Shown here piece after piece: positions 1 to 8,995 of a stretch of 64,000 nt of DNA (within the stretch, counting starts at the first letter, position 1; the number at the start of each line of letters is the position of its first letter). The notes under the pieces are model-generated. The model saw nothing but the letters and a program-made list of their open reading frames with translations, made no database searches and was not told the DNA's origin. The position numbers and the translations under genes were made by a program. Location of the stretch: the NCBI RefSeq assembly GCF_005280735.1, contig NZ_CP040077.1, forward strand, positions 2,356,001 through 2,420,000, given 5' to 3'. The DNA is from Trinickia violacea (GTDB lineage Bacteria > Pseudomonadota > Gammaproteobacteria > Burkholderiales > Burkholderiaceae).

Positions 1-319
1 GGCTCACGCCCGCCGGCTCGAAACGGTTGACCCCGTAGTGGCTGCAACCCGCGGGGATGAGCGTCGCGTCGCCCTGGTTCATGACCGATTCGCGATCCGC
101 TTCTGCACCCACCTCGAAAATCGAGCACGAACCGCTCACTTGAAGCGACGCTTCCTCGCCGTGGCTATGCGCTTTCGCCGACAGCTCGCGCCCAGCCTTC
201 TCGACGAACTTGACGACAGCGACGCTGACAGACTGGCCACGGAGCGTCTTCATGTATAAGCCGTCCGCGACGACCTCGTTGAGACCGTCATCGATTGCAA
301 ATACGCGGCATTGGGTCAT
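1..319 (-). CDS. Cupin-domain protein (C-terminus beyond window)
   Basis: Reading leftward from an ATG at 319, preceded by a GGAG Shine-Dalgarno sequence, gives about 106 codons before the window edge (starts MTQCRVFAIDDGLNEVV). The stretch KAHSHGEEASLQVSGSC followed by NQGDATLIPAGCSHYGVN fits the two conserved cupin motifs: His-rich strand first, then a Gly-Asp turn and PxGxxH. The protein is probably a small metal-binding dioxygenase or sensor-like cupin. It is the last visible gene of a leftward operon with the Rieske oxygenase at 753-2033, so it probably acts in the same pathway. The substrate cannot be told from sequence. Confidence 0.72.
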   Translation of the reverse strand, partial: MTQCRVFAIDDGLNEVVADGLYMKTLRGQSVSVAVVKFVEKAGRELSAKAHSHGEEASLQVSGSCSIFEVGAEADRESVMNQGDATLIPAGCSHYGVNRFEPAGVS

Positions 320-344
320 CTTCAATCTCCAAGTGCTAAGCCGC

Positions 345-737
345 TTAAAGAGCCGGGCGCAACACGAACGTCTCGTCGGCCGCAAAGCGGCGCGGATCGT
401 AGCCGTCGACAACCGCGGGCTGCCGGTAAAACTCGATGACCGGCGCGATCTCGGCAAGCGACAGCAGAAGCTGCATGAGTGCTGTCGCTTCAGCCGGCAG
501 CGCATTCACGTCTAAGGCGTTCAGGTGGGACACGATCGCGTCGACGTGGGCAAGCATCGCGTCGCTGAAGGCGACAATGTCGGCCATCGGAGTCTGATGG
601 CGCCGGATATTCCGCTCGGTTTCGGTAGGCAGCGCCCAGACACTCACGAACGGCCGCAGCGCGGCGAAGGGTTCGGGCAGCACGGCCTCGGGACGGCTCG
701 AGCGGGCGGGGACGATGACAATGGGTTGTTCGTTCAT
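345..737 (-). CDS. Small hypothetical protein in Rieske oxygenase operon
   Basis: This 130-residue protein begins MNEQPIVIVPARSSRPEAV and shows no signal peptide, membrane segment or metal motif that I recognise. The central part (about residues 50-105) is Ala/Leu-rich and predicted helical. It lies 15 bp after the Rieske oxygenase and 25 bp before the cupin, all leftward, so co-transcription is likely. It could be an accessory subunit of the oxygenase, but no family resemblance supports that. Function unknown. Confidence 0.6.
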   Translation of the reverse strand: MNEQPIVIVPARSSRPEAVLPEPFAALRPFVSVWALPTETERNIRRHQTPMADIVAFSDAMLAHVDAIVSHLNALDVNALPAEATALMQLLLSLAEIAPVIEFYRQPAVVDGYDPRRFAADETFVLRPAL

Positions 738-752
738 GGCAGTGAGTCTCGT

Positions 753-2033
753 TCAGGCGGCGCGGGAGGCCAGCATCCGTTCGATCACGTGATAGTTGTG
801 TCGCACGAGCAGTTCGTGGTCCTGGAGGATCATGTGTTTCTTCGCGCCGGTCTCGGCGGCGCGCTGGGTACGCTCGAGCGTGCTGAGGTCTTCGAGCAGC
901 ACGTCGCGCAGCGCCACCTTCATGTATTCGAGGAAGAAGCGCCCGCCCGCGGTGGTCATCTCCGGGTAGTAGACGCGTGCTTCGAGCAGGGTCTTGTTGT
1001 GCGCGATGGGCCTGAAGTTGTAGGCCTGGCAGTAGTTGGGGCGCAGCGACAGGTAGAAATCCGGAAACACGACGTTGATGTCGAAAAGCCAATTGGGGCT
1101 CTTGGTCCAGTTGATGCCGGAGGGCAAGGCGTCGAGCGGAAAGTCGTGCTTCGCGCTGCCGATGCCGGCGCGCAGCGCGGCGGCCGAAATCGGGCGAGTC
1201 TTGGCCGCGGTGGCAAGCGCTTCCTCGGCCGCGGCGCCGCCCGAGGTGACCGCTTTCGGATTGCCGTAGACCGATTTCTGGTTGCCTGCGAGCGACAGGC
1301 GCCGGTGAAATTCACCGCACAGCGCGTCGAGCGGCGGCATGCTGCCGCCCGCGCTCTTGTCGATCGCATCGGCGATCGAATGGCCGTGCACATAGGCGAC
1401 GTGGTACGCCTCCTGGAATGCATCGAGCGCGAGCTTCCAGTTGCAATCGACCACGGTGCTCCATCCGAAGCCAGTCGTGAGCTTGTCGAACGGGTAGCCC
1501 TCGATGTTTCCGAACATCGGCCGCAGGAAGTCCGCGAGCGAGAGCTGCGGCTCGGCTTCCATGTTGACGAAGATGAAGCCCTGCCAAACGTCGCAGCTCA
1601 CCTGCGTCAGCCCGTACTGCTCGCGGTCCAGGCCGAAGAAGCATTGCTCGTCCGGCACGCCCGTGAGCTTGCCGTCCAGGTCATAGGCCCAGCCGTGGAA
1701 CTTGCAGAAGAACTTGCGCGTGTGGCCGCACTTCTCATAGGCGATCTGATTCAGCCGGTGTGCGCAGACGTTGTGCATCGCGCGGATCTGCCCTTGCTTG
1801 TTGCGCACGACGATGATCGACGTATCGCAGGCGGCGAGATCCTTGACGAAATAGTCGCCGGGATTGGGGATTTCCTCGACGCGGCCTACGTGCAGCCAAG
1901 TCTTCTTGAAGATTTCCTGTTTCTCGCGCTCGTAGTACTCGCGGGAAATGTAGGGTTCGACCGGGATCGTGCCCGTCCCGAGTTCCGGGTAACGCTCTGT
2001 GAGCGTTGTTGCCGGCATGTCTGTGCGATCCAT
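753..2033 (-). CDS. Rieske non-haem iron oxygenase, alpha subunit
   Basis: The 426-aa oxygenase component has an N-terminal Rieske domain with the canonical Cx(H)-17 residues-CxxH spacing (CAH at about residue 90, CKFH at about 110), although the usual CPHRG is CAHRLN. The catalytic domain carries DAFQEAYHVAYVHGH, giving the bridging Asp and the two iron-binding His. Such proteins hydroxylate aromatic rings or demethylate substrates using electrons from a separate reductase, and no reductase gene is adjacent. The start is ATG 2033 with AGAGGA 5 nt upstream. A promoter with a perfect TTGACA lies at 2088-2116. It heads a leftward operon with 345-737 and the cupin. Substrate unknown. Confidence 0.88.
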   Translation of the reverse strand: MDRTDMPATTLTERYPELGTGTIPVEPYISREYYEREKQEIFKKTWLHVGRVEEIPNPGDYFVKDLAACDTSIIVVRNKQGQIRAMHNVCAHRLNQIAYEKCGHTRKFFCKFHGWAYDLDGKLTGVPDEQCFFGLDREQYGLTQVSCDVWQGFIFVNMEAEPQLSLADFLRPMFGNIEGYPFDKLTTGFGWSTVVDCNWKLALDAFQEAYHVAYVHGHSIADAIDKSAGGSMPPLDALCGEFHRRLSLAGNQKSVYGNPKAVTSGGAAAEEALATAAKTRPISAAALRAGIGSAKHDFPLDALPSGINWTKSPNWLFDINVVFPDFYLSLRPNYCQAYNFRPIAHNKTLLEARVYYPEMTTAGGRFFLEYMKVALRDVLLEDLSTLERTQRAAETGAKKHMILQDHELLVRHNYHVIERMLASRAA

Positions 2034-2087
2034 GCTGTTCCTCTGACTAAAAGAGCGCGGGTGGCGCGCCGTCTAATAATGAATGGC

Positions 2088-2116
2088 ATTCTGTTTTTCA
2101 AAAAAGCGAATGTCAA
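2088..2116 (-). promoter_or_regulatory. Promoter of the Rieske operon with overlapping inverted repeat
   Basis: On the minus strand, TTGACA (2116-2111), a 17-nt spacer and CAGAAT (2093-2088, 4/6 match) form a sigma70-type promoter about 50 nt before the Rieske start codon. An inverted repeat, TGGCATTC at 2084-2091 and GAATGTCA at 2108-2115 (7 of 8 pairs), covers the -10 and touches the -35, as expected of a repressor site. The TetR gene at 4593-5291 is a candidate regulator (inference). Confidence 0.5.
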
Positions 2117-2443
2117 GTGTTTTTGAAGCGGGCAAGTGAGGGTGCGGGGGGATGGCAGGGACGGTCGCGTGTGCTTTGGATCGACCTGAGAAATGTGCAG
2201 ACATGTGGCCGGATGGCGCGCGCGGCCAATCGCGGCTTCGGGCTGGTGGAAACCCCTAAATTGAAATCTTTGACAACGCAAAAAGAGAGTGTGATTCTTT
2301 ATTAACCGAGCGAAATCATTGGCCTTGAGGTTTGGCAACCACACGGCAGCGCACGTTGCTCACCCGTCCTTGGCGTTGACTCAGATGCTGCTGCGGGAAT
2401 CCTTTCATTGACCTATTGTTAGAAGCCGCCCCTGGAGAGTTGC
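2117..2443. other. Divergent intergenic region, Rieske operon / MFS gene
   Basis: No coding sequence or RNA gene is supported here. A TTGACA occurs on the plus strand at 2270-2275 but has only a poor -10 at 17 nt (GATTCT). The MFS gene has an AGAG element close to its start at 2444. The region presumably holds the rightward promoter, which I cannot place with confidence. Confidence 0.3.
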
Positions 2444-3820
2444 ATGCCTATCTCAAGTGAAAATGCGCACAGGCGATCGCCTGTTCCCGCGCCGAGAACC
2501 ACGTATCTCGTCTTGTTCCTCTGTTTCTGCGCGATCGTGGCGGAGGGGTACGACGTCGGCGTGATGGGCACGGTCGTGCCAGCCTTGATGACCGATCCGA
2601 ACTGGCGCTTGACGCCTGTGCAGATCGGCGCAATGGGCAGCGCCGCGCTCTTTGGGACGCTCTTCGGGTCCTATTTCATCAGCGTCGTCAGCGATCTCAC
2701 GGGCCGCAAGCTGCTCCTGATCGGCTGCGTGGCGCTGTTCTCCCTTTCGATGCTGGCGGCCGCTGCGGCGCCGACGCCCATCGTCTTTTCGGTGGCGAGA
2801 TTCGTCGGCGGGCTGGGGCTAGGTGGCGTGATCTCGGTGGCCGCCGCATTGACGGTGGAGTACTCGCCCTCACACCGGAAGAATCTCAACTTTGCGCTGA
2901 TGTACTCGGGGTATTCGTTCGGGGCACTGTTGTCGGCGCTCGTCGGCATCGCGTTCCTCAAGGGATTCGGCTGGCGATTCGTGGTCGGCGTTGGGGCGGC
3001 GCCGTTGCTGGCGCTACCGTTATTCATGCGCTTGCTGCCGGAATCGTTCGAATTCCTGGTGGCGAAAGGGCGGCTCGAGGACGCGCGCAAGCTGGCGCGC
3101 CGGCTTGGCATGGCGGGTGACATCGCGGCTGTCCGCGCGACGGAGGCGCCCAAGGTGTCGGTCAAAGACGTGTTTGCCGAAGTGTTTTCGACGCACAACC
3201 GATGGGCGACCCTGAGCCTGTGGCTGGCGCAGTTTGCGGCCGTGACGGTGATCTACGGACTCGGTACCTGGTTGCCGCAAATCATGCACAAGCTCGGCTA
3301 CGACCTGGGATCGAGTCTGTCGTTCCTTGCGGTGTTCATGCTCTCATCGGCGATAGGCGGCATCCTGATCGGCCGGATCGCCGACCGGCGCGGTGCGCGT
3401 TTGACGCTCGTCGCATGCTATGTGATTGGCGCAGTGTCGATCGCTGCGCTCGCTTTCAAGGGCTCCTTGCCGGTGAATTACGCGCTGGTGGCATGCGCGG
3501 GGTTCGGCAGCATCGGCGTCGCGATGGTGCAGCTCGGCTATATCGCGAACTACTACGCCGCACATGCGCGCGCGAGCGCGACCGGTTGGGCGGTGGGAGT
3601 CGGGCGCTTCGGCGCGATGAGCGGGCCGTTGATTGGCGGCGTGCTCGCTGCGCAGCATCTCGACGTGGCGTGGAATTTCTATGTGTTCTCGGCTGCGGCG
3701 TTACTCGCTGCCTTTGCGATTTTCATCACGCCAGCGCCTGCGCGGCTCAGATTGCCCGGTAAGGTGGAGAACGAAGAGGGCGTATGTCTTGCATCTGGCG
3801 CCGCGTCGCAAGGCCAATAA
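2444..3820 (+). CDS. MFS transporter, aromatic acid:H+ symporter type
   Basis: This 458-aa protein has twelve predicted membrane segments and a hydrophilic central loop (about residues 200-250). The first helix contains FCAIVAEGYDVGVMG, resembling the acidic (D/E)GxD motif of the AAHS group (PcaK, BenK, MhpT), and the helix 2-3 loop DLTGRKLLL matches the MFS signature. It probably imports a small aromatic or carboxylic acid across the inner membrane by proton symport. It is divergent from the Rieske operon and 24 bp ahead of the racemase-fold gene, so all three probably serve one pathway. Substrate unknown. Confidence 0.85.
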   Translation: MPISSENAHRRSPVPAPRTTYLVLFLCFCAIVAEGYDVGVMGTVVPALMTDPNWRLTPVQIGAMGSAALFGTLFGSYFISVVSDLTGRKLLLIGCVALFSLSMLAAAAAPTPIVFSVARFVGGLGLGGVISVAAALTVEYSPSHRKNLNFALMYSGYSFGALLSALVGIAFLKGFGWRFVVGVGAAPLLALPLFMRLLPESFEFLVAKGRLEDARKLARRLGMAGDIAAVRATEAPKVSVKDVFAEVFSTHNRWATLSLWLAQFAAVTVIYGLGTWLPQIMHKLGYDLGSSLSFLAVFMLSSAIGGILIGRIADRRGARLTLVACYVIGAVSIAALAFKGSLPVNYALVACAGFGSIGVAMVQLGYIANYYAAHARASATGWAVGVGRFGAMSGPLIGGVLAAQHLDVAWNFYVFSAAALLAAFAIFITPAPARLRLPGKVENEEGVCLASGAASQGQ

Positions 3821-3844
3821 TTTATTTCGGACGAGTAGATCAAA

Positions 3845-4570
3845 GTGAGTTGTGGTTTCGGAACGCGCGCACGCATCGGGCAGCTCTACCCATCCGGTGG
3901 CCTGTGTGACTATGAGATGCAATTGATGGCCCCCGATGGGGTGCAGTTCCTCACGTCGCGATTGCCATTTCGACGCTCATCGCTAGCCGATGACGCCGCC
4001 TTGCTCGAAGACCTGGAAGTTCACGCATCGCTGCTTGCGGACGCGCGTGTCGACTTGATCGCGCTGAACTGCACCGCCGCCGGAGTGGTGGCGGGCGCAA
4101 TGCATATCAATCAGCGCATCGAGGCGGCGACAGGGATTCGCGCGGTGACGACCGTCGAGGCGGTGCTCGCTGCGCTCGATGCGGTAAGTGCAAAGCGGGT
4201 CGCGCTGCTGACGCCGTATCTGCCGGAAGTGGTGGACGCCGAAAGGCATTTCCTTGGCCGGCACGGCATTGAGGTCGTTGCCGAATACGCGGAATCCCGG
4301 GCTACGCCCTTTGAGCAGGGCATGATTCCCCCTGAGCGTTGGCTCGAGTTATCCGAACGATTGCAGGCAGCGGCGGCGACAGCGGATGCGCTGTTGATCA
4401 GTTGCGCGGGCATCCAGTTGGCGACGCACATGGACGCCATCGAGAAACGCTTCGGGCGCCCCGTGGTGGCAAGCAATCAGGCATTGCTGTGGTATTGCCT
4501 GCGCGTGCTCGGCATCAAAGAGCAGCGCGCCGGTTATGGCGCGCTGCTCGCTGGCGATTTCGACCGATAG
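3845..4570 (+). CDS. Asp/Glu racemase-fold enzyme (maleate isomerase / arylmalonate decarboxylase group)
   Basis: The 241-aa protein starts at GTG 3845; homologues have the IGQLYPSGGLCDYEMQLMAP segment right at the N-terminus, which supports this start despite a weak ribosome site. Two candidate catalytic Cys are present, in LNCTAAG (about residue 74) and ISCAGIQL (about residue 183). Maleate cis-trans isomerases and racemases use both, whereas arylmalonate decarboxylase keeps only the second, so an isomerase or racemase role is favoured. The gene follows the MFS transporter closely and converges on a TetR gene. Exact substrate not determinable. Confidence 0.78.
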   Translation: MSCGFGTRARIGQLYPSGGLCDYEMQLMAPDGVQFLTSRLPFRRSSLADDAALLEDLEVHASLLADARVDLIALNCTAAGVVAGAMHINQRIEAATGIRAVTTVEAVLAALDAVSAKRVALLTPYLPEVVDAERHFLGRHGIEVVAEYAESRATPFEQGMIPPERWLELSERLQAAAATADALLISCAGIQLATHMDAIEKRFGRPVVASNQALLWYCLRVLGIKEQRAGYGALLAGDFDR

Positions 4571-4592
4571 GAGAGGGCATGCCGCAGCGCCG

Positions 4593-5291
4593 TTAGCGGG
4601 CCGCCACACCCGGCGAACGTGATCGCGCCGTCCTGGTGCCTTCCGTATCGGCGCTGCCAAGCAACATATCCGTCATGAGGTCGGCGATCTTTTCGATGTC
4701 CCTCAAGTCCCCGATACGCTGATTGATGACGAAGCCGTCGAACGCCATCCAGACGATGTGCGAAAACAATCCTTCGCGGACCATCTCCGCCCGTTCCGGC
4801 GGCAGGATCTCGATCAGCAGCTCGTTGAGGAACTCCTCGACCTGGATCAGCAAATTGACGGGCTTGCCCATGCCCGATGGCGCGCTCGAAAGCGCTTCGA
4901 TCAAGGCGTTCGCAAAGCAATGATCGGCTGCCGGAATGTCAGACCAGATGCCGGTAAAGACACGATTCAGGCGCGTGCGGGGCGTGCGCAGCTTGACGAC
5001 CGATTCGCGCAGCGCCTGCAACTGATCGTTCAGCCAGGGCTGATAGATCTCGTAGAGAATCAGCAGCTTCGAATCGAAATAGACGTACAGATTCGCGACG
5101 GTCATGCCCGCGGTGCGGGCGATCTCCGACATGGTCGTGGGCGTATAGCCTTTGCGGCAGAACAGGTCGAACGCGGCCGCGAGGATCGCTTCGCGCATTC
5201 CGGCTTTCTTGACTTGCGGCACCTTCGTTCTCTCTATGCGGGTACGGCGCAGCGGACAGTTTTCAGAGCCACGCCGTACCTGATTGACCAA
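4593..5291 (-). CDS. TetR family transcriptional regulator
   Basis: This is a 232-aa protein as drawn. The helix-turn-helix lies in ILAAAFDLFCRKGYTPTTMS and EIARTAGMTVANLYVYFDSK, a standard TetR N-terminal domain, followed by an all-helical ligand domain. About 30 residues precede the HTH; a later start at Val25 or Met32 would give a more usual TetR length and cannot be excluded. The gene converges with the racemase-fold gene (23 bp apart). It may control the Rieske/MFS genes or the neighbouring porin. Confidence 0.82.
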   Translation of the reverse strand: MVNQVRRGSENCPLRRTRIERTKVPQVKKAGMREAILAAAFDLFCRKGYTPTTMSEIARTAGMTVANLYVYFDSKLLILYEIYQPWLNDQLQALRESVVKLRTPRTRLNRVFTGIWSDIPAADHCFANALIEALSSAPSGMGKPVNLLIQVEEFLNELLIEILPPERAEMVREGLFSHIVWMAFDGFVINQRIGDLRDIEKIADLMTDMLLGSADTEGTRTARSRSPGVAAR

Positions 5292-5434
5292 AGAAACTCA
5301 TTCTAACAAGCTCGCCGTCAATAAACGCATGACGCTCATTATTTTCGGCGGTGAGGCGCGATGCACGGCTGGCTTGCGGGCGAATGCGCCTGCGCATTCC
5401 TGAGACTGCGCGAGCATCATCACGACCGCGGCCC

Positions 5435-6556
5435 TCAGAATTTCTTCCGGATCCCGACCAACGCCAGAAACTGGCTATTGTTACTGGACATCGACGTTTC
5501 GTTGAGAATCCAGGCGTGGGCGCTGCCGGCGGCTCTTTGGTAGACGAGGTTGCTGTAAAGGTCGCAAGTCTTCGACAAGAAGTAATTGATGCCTACCGCG
5601 CCTTGGTTGTAGTGGGTGTTGCCGTTGGCGGCAACGGTGCTCCTCTGGTTCGTGTAGAGATACTCGGCGGTCAATACCGTGGCCGGCGTGAGTTGATAGC
5701 GCACGCTGGTTTCGTAGTTGTTGAACCTCAGGACTCCGCCTACCGTGGCGTCGAACGCAGCATGCGTATAGACGAAATCCCAGAGCAGGGAGCCGAATGT
5801 GTACCCTGCGCCCACGCCCCATACCGTGTGCTTCGCGATGCCGCCGGCCGCAATCGTGGGCAGCGCGCCGTACGTATTGTCGGAAGCTTCGGCGCCTACC
5901 GTATTGATGCCGGGTCGATTGACGGTGAAGAAGCCAGCGTCGAGGTGCAGGTAAGCGTTCACGTAGTCGGCGCTGGCGCTCCACAGGCGGTTTGTATTGA
6001 TCTGGCCAGCGAGGTTAGAGAACGCGTACATGCCCTTTGCCGTGAAGCCGGCAATGGTCGGCGTTGTGTATTTGATGGCATTGTTCGGGCGGAATGTGGC
6101 GTTCATGTCGTCGCTGTCGTACGGATGGAACGTGTAGCCCGACATGTAGTAGGCAGCCATTTCGTTACCCAGGTCTTCCTGGAACGGCAAGTACTGGCGG
6201 CCGGCGGTCACCGTGCCCCAGCTGTGGTTGCCGATGCCCACATAGGCACTGCGGCCGAACATCCGGCCGCCTTGTCCGAGCGTGCCGTTCTGAATGTTGA
6301 AGCCGTTTTCCAACCGGAAGGTGACCTTCGTTCCGCCGCCGATGTCCTCGTATCCGAGCAGCCCCCACCGGTTTGCCGACATGGCGCCGGGCAGCGCCTG
6401 CACGCCGTGGTTGATGTGGCCATTGGTGGAGCCGAGGTTGGTGGTGTAGCCGATCGCCGAATCGACGAGGCCGTACAGCGTCACGCTGCTTTGCGCATGC
6501 GCGGCGCTTGCAATCGTGCCAAGCATCGTGGCGATGGCAAATGCTGTCTTTCGCAT
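5435..6556 (-). CDS. General porin (trimeric OmpC-like, Burkholderia type)
   Basis: Start is ATG 6556 with AAGGA upstream, giving 373 aa. An upstream in-frame extension is rejected because it would bury the signal peptide MRKTAFAIATMLGTIASAAHA, which is followed by the mature start QSSVTLYGLVDSAIGY. The last strand ends GIRKKF with the terminal Phe needed for outer-membrane insertion, and alternating beta strands run throughout, with RNSAYVGI-like loop-strand patterns (MFGRSAYVGIGNHSWGTV). It forms a 16-stranded diffusion pore. Being next to the EthD-like and M20 genes, it may admit their substrate. Confidence 0.88.
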   Translation of the reverse strand: MRKTAFAIATMLGTIASAAHAQSSVTLYGLVDSAIGYTTNLGSTNGHINHGVQALPGAMSANRWGLLGYEDIGGGTKVTFRLENGFNIQNGTLGQGGRMFGRSAYVGIGNHSWGTVTAGRQYLPFQEDLGNEMAAYYMSGYTFHPYDSDDMNATFRPNNAIKYTTPTIAGFTAKGMYAFSNLAGQINTNRLWSASADYVNAYLHLDAGFFTVNRPGINTVGAEASDNTYGALPTIAAGGIAKHTVWGVGAGYTFGSLLWDFVYTHAAFDATVGGVLRFNNYETSVRYQLTPATVLTAEYLYTNQRSTVAANGNTHYNQGAVGINYFLSKTCDLYSNLVYQRAAGSAHAWILNETSMSSNNSQFLALVGIRKKF

Positions 6557-6660
6557 TTCAAGAATCCTTTCGAAGTGCCGCTTGAATCGCCCCAAAGAGG
6601 TTCCGCTCGGAGTCCGGCGTTTTAGCGCGATTCGCTGACTGAATTGAGATTTCCAATCCA

Positions 6661-6678
6661 CCTAATCTTTTAATTAGG
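6661..6678. promoter_or_regulatory. Inverted repeat CCTAAT-N6-ATTAGG upstream of porin
   Basis: A perfect 6-bp inverted repeat with a 6-nt spacer sits about 105 bp upstream of the porin start, in an A/T-rich stretch unlike the surrounding GC-rich DNA. It is likely a regulator site or part of the porin promoter region. No clear -10/-35 pair was found. Confidence 0.35.
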
Positions 6679-6781
6679 TATGCATAATTATTTGTATGTG
6701 ATGAGAGACGGCGTGCGGAACGGGTTTAGATCATTTTTCTCCTTTTGGGTGGATAGCCGGCCTATTTGAGCGGCCTGAAAG

Positions 6782-7501
6782 CTATGCGGGGACGGCGTTG
6801 GTGATCTGGCTTGGTGCGACTACCGTGGTCGACATCGGGTAGTGGCGGGCTCCTCCGGAAAACGCTGGAAACCGGGCATTGTCCTCGCGCATACGCGCAC
6901 GCACGGGTGAGGTCAACGCTTCCGATAGCGCTTGCGATGAAGGAAAGGTCAGCATGTTCCTCTGCATGTAGTCCGCGCGCGTCCACGGCATGGAATCGCA
7001 CCAGTCCACGCGCGTAAATACGTTGACTTGGCGCACGTTCGGGTAGTCGAGCATGATTTGCGGGTGATGCGCGACGTAGTAGGCGAGCCATGCATTGAAG
7101 TCTTGGGCGGCGCCGGGGTAGTGCACGAGATAGCTGCAGAACGAGGTGTCGCCATCGGCTTTCGTCAGCGGAAGGAAGGTCCGCGTGAGCATGGCTTGAT
7201 GGGTGACTTCGGTCGCCTGGAGCGCCAGCCAGTCATCGGATCGCGCGAGCCGCCAGAGGTAGCCGCCTTCGGCGACTTGGGCTTCGAGCGCCTCGATGCA
7301 AGCGAACTCGAGCCGCAGCGCGAGTAGTGGCGCAGGTCCGTCATCGTGATAGGTCGCGATACCGGCGGGGGTATACACCTCGGCTTTCAGCAATTCGGGC
7401 GTGGCTTGAATCTTCTCCACAAGCCGCTGTTGATGCGCTGCGCTAACTTGCGCATCCGGATTGCGCTCGTCGAGCGCCGTGATGAAGTAGGAAAACGTCA
7501 T
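6782..7501 (-). CDS. EthD-like dimeric alpha/beta-barrel protein
   Basis: In this 239-aa protein the segment YLVHYPGAAQDFNAWLAYYVAHHPQIM.. PNVRQVNVFTRVDW resembles the EthD / dimeric alpha-beta barrel pattern (start strand, PG, Trp, paired His, then a return strand). The N-terminal half (SYFITALDERN to about residue 110) may be a second, more diverged copy. Relatives are small accessory proteins in catabolic operons, often without proven activity. It lies 42 bp after the M20 hydrolase, same strand, so it is probably part of the leftward operon starting with the MHS transporter. Family assignment is by eye. Confidence 0.55.
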   Translation of the reverse strand: MTFSYFITALDERNPDAQVSAAHQQRLVEKIQATPELLKAEVYTPAGIATYHDDGPAPLLALRLEFACIEALEAQVAEGGYLWRLARSDDWLALQATEVTHQAMLTRTFLPLTKADGDTSFCSYLVHYPGAAQDFNAWLAYYVAHHPQIMLDYPNVRQVNVFTRVDWCDSMPWTRADYMQRNMLTFPSSQALSEALTSPVRARMREDNARFPAFSGGARHYPMSTTVVAPSQITNAVPA

Positions 7502-7543
7502 GAGTGAAGTCCGATGATGTTCTTGATAAACGGCGAACTGCTG

Positions 7544-8995
7544 TCAAGCCAGGTTTCTTTTTGACGCACGGTTGCGCAAAGGCGGTGCGAGCACCGCATC
7601 CGGAATCGGACATGTGTAGGGGCGTCCCCCGGTGCGCCGGGCATGTTCCGTTTTCGCAGCGTCGATCAGCGAGGGTTCCGTCAAGAGGTCGACCGCCGTG
7701 GCGGCGAGCACCTTTGCCGCATGCAGCATCCCCTTGTGCGCGGCGGGCAGCTTGCCTTGCGTTACGAGTTGCCAGGTGTGCATGTTGGTGCCCACGGCAT
7801 AGCAAGCGCCCAGGTATTGGGTTGTCGGCACGATCTGGCTTACGTCCCCGACATCGCTGGACCCGGTTAGCGAGCCCGGTTCGTCGGCAAGCGGCAGCGG
7901 TATATCGGCGAGTCCGCTGGTGTCGGCGGGTCCTCGGTAGGCATCGAGGCATTCGTGCAGATCGCCCGCACTGATGGACTCGGCAAGCCGCGCGGCAAAC
8001 ATGCGATCGGGCTTGTCGAAGGGAGGAGGGCCAAGCCGTTCCAGGTTCGCCATCGTCAAGGCTTCAATCGTCGCGTTGCGCAGGACCTCGGAGCATGCGC
8101 GATCGATTTCGACATCGACGGTCGTTTCGGTCATCCATGCGGCGCCGGTGCCAATGCGCCGAACGCGCTCGAACAGATCGCGCGCTTGCTCGATGTCAGG
8201 CGCGCGAATCACATACAGGGCTTCCGCCGCGGCCTGGACGACATTTGCCGCAGTGCCGCCGGCATCCGTGACGGCGTAGTGGACACGCGCCTCGGCGGGC
8301 ATGTGCTCGCGCAGAAAATTCACGCCGACGTTCATCAACTCGACCGCATCGAGGGCGCTGCGCCCAAGATGGGGAGAGGCGGCAGCATGCGATGCGATGC
8401 CGGAAAAGCGAAAGTACGCCTGAATGACGGCAAGCGATTTGTATTTGAAGATTCCGGAAAACGGGCCGGGGTGCCAGGTCAAGGCAAAATCAATGTCGTT
8501 GAACACGCCTTCGCGGGCCATGTAGGTTTTGCCCGCGCCCCCTTCCTCCGCGGGACACCCGTAATAGCGCACGATGCCGGGCAAGCCTTGCAAAGCGAGG
8601 TAGTCGCGCGTGGCGACTGCGGCGAGCATCGCGCCGACACCGAGCAGATGGTGGCCGCATCCGTGACCGCTGCCGCCGGCGCAAACCGGGCACGCTTGCG
8701 TCGCAGCGGCTTGCTGGCTCATGTTCGACAGCGCATCGTATTCGCCGAGAAAACCCGCGACAGGGCCTTCATCGCCCGCTTGCGCGACGAACGCCGTGGG
8801 CAGGCCGCCGAGGTTTCGCGTGATGCGAAACCCTTCGCGCTCGAGGATTTCGATTTGAGCGTCGACAGAAAGGTATTCTTCCCACCGCGTTTCCGCCAGG
8901 TCCCAGATCCGATCCGAGAGACGGATGTATTCGTCGCGTTTGGCTTCGACTAGTTGATCGATGAGCGAGATTTGCTGCATGTTTTCGCGCTTCAC
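7544..8995 (-). CDS. M20 family aminohydrolase, AbgB-like (paralog 1)
   Basis: This 483-aa cytoplasmic dimetal amidohydrolase resembles the p-aminobenzoyl-glutamate hydrolase B subunit. Visible motifs are GEYDALSNMS, SGHGCGHHLLG (metal His), YYGCPAEEGGAGKT (general base Glu), SHAAASPHLGRSALDAVELM (dimerisation domain) and SSDVGDVSQ. GTG 8995 is chosen because it overlaps the stop of the preceding gene (GTGA) and has GGGGAG 6 nt upstream; ATG 8980 is the alternative. A much longer open frame running to 10150 is not a fusion but reads through the neighbour out of frame. Substrate is an amide or an aminoaryl compound. Confidence 0.85.
   Translation of the reverse strand: MKRENMQQISLIDQLVEAKRDEYIRLSDRIWDLAETRWEEYLSVDAQIEILEREGFRITRNLGGLPTAFVAQAGDEGPVAGFLGEYDALSNMSQQAAATQACPVCAGGSGHGCGHHLLGVGAMLAAVATRDYLALQGLPGIVRYYGCPAEEGGAGKTYMAREGVFNDIDFALTWHPGPFSGIFKYKSLAVIQAYFRFSGIASHAAASPHLGRSALDAVELMNVGVNFLREHMPAEARVHYAVTDAGGTAANVVQAAAEALYVIRAPDIEQARDLFERVRRIGTGAAWMTETTVDVEIDRACSEVLRNATIEALTMANLERLGPPPFDKPDRMFAARLAESISAGDLHECLDAYRGPADTSGLADIPLPLADEPGSLTGSSDVGDVSQIVPTTQYLGACYAVGTNMHTWQLVTQGKLPAAHKGMLHAAKVLAATAVDLLTEPSLIDAAKTEHARRTGGRPYTCPIPDAVLAPPLRNRASKRNLA

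Noticed and set aside
525..2126. 533-codon plus-strand frame across the Rieske gene
   Set aside because: Antisense shadow typical of high-GC coding DNA; the minus-strand protein has full Rieske motifs.
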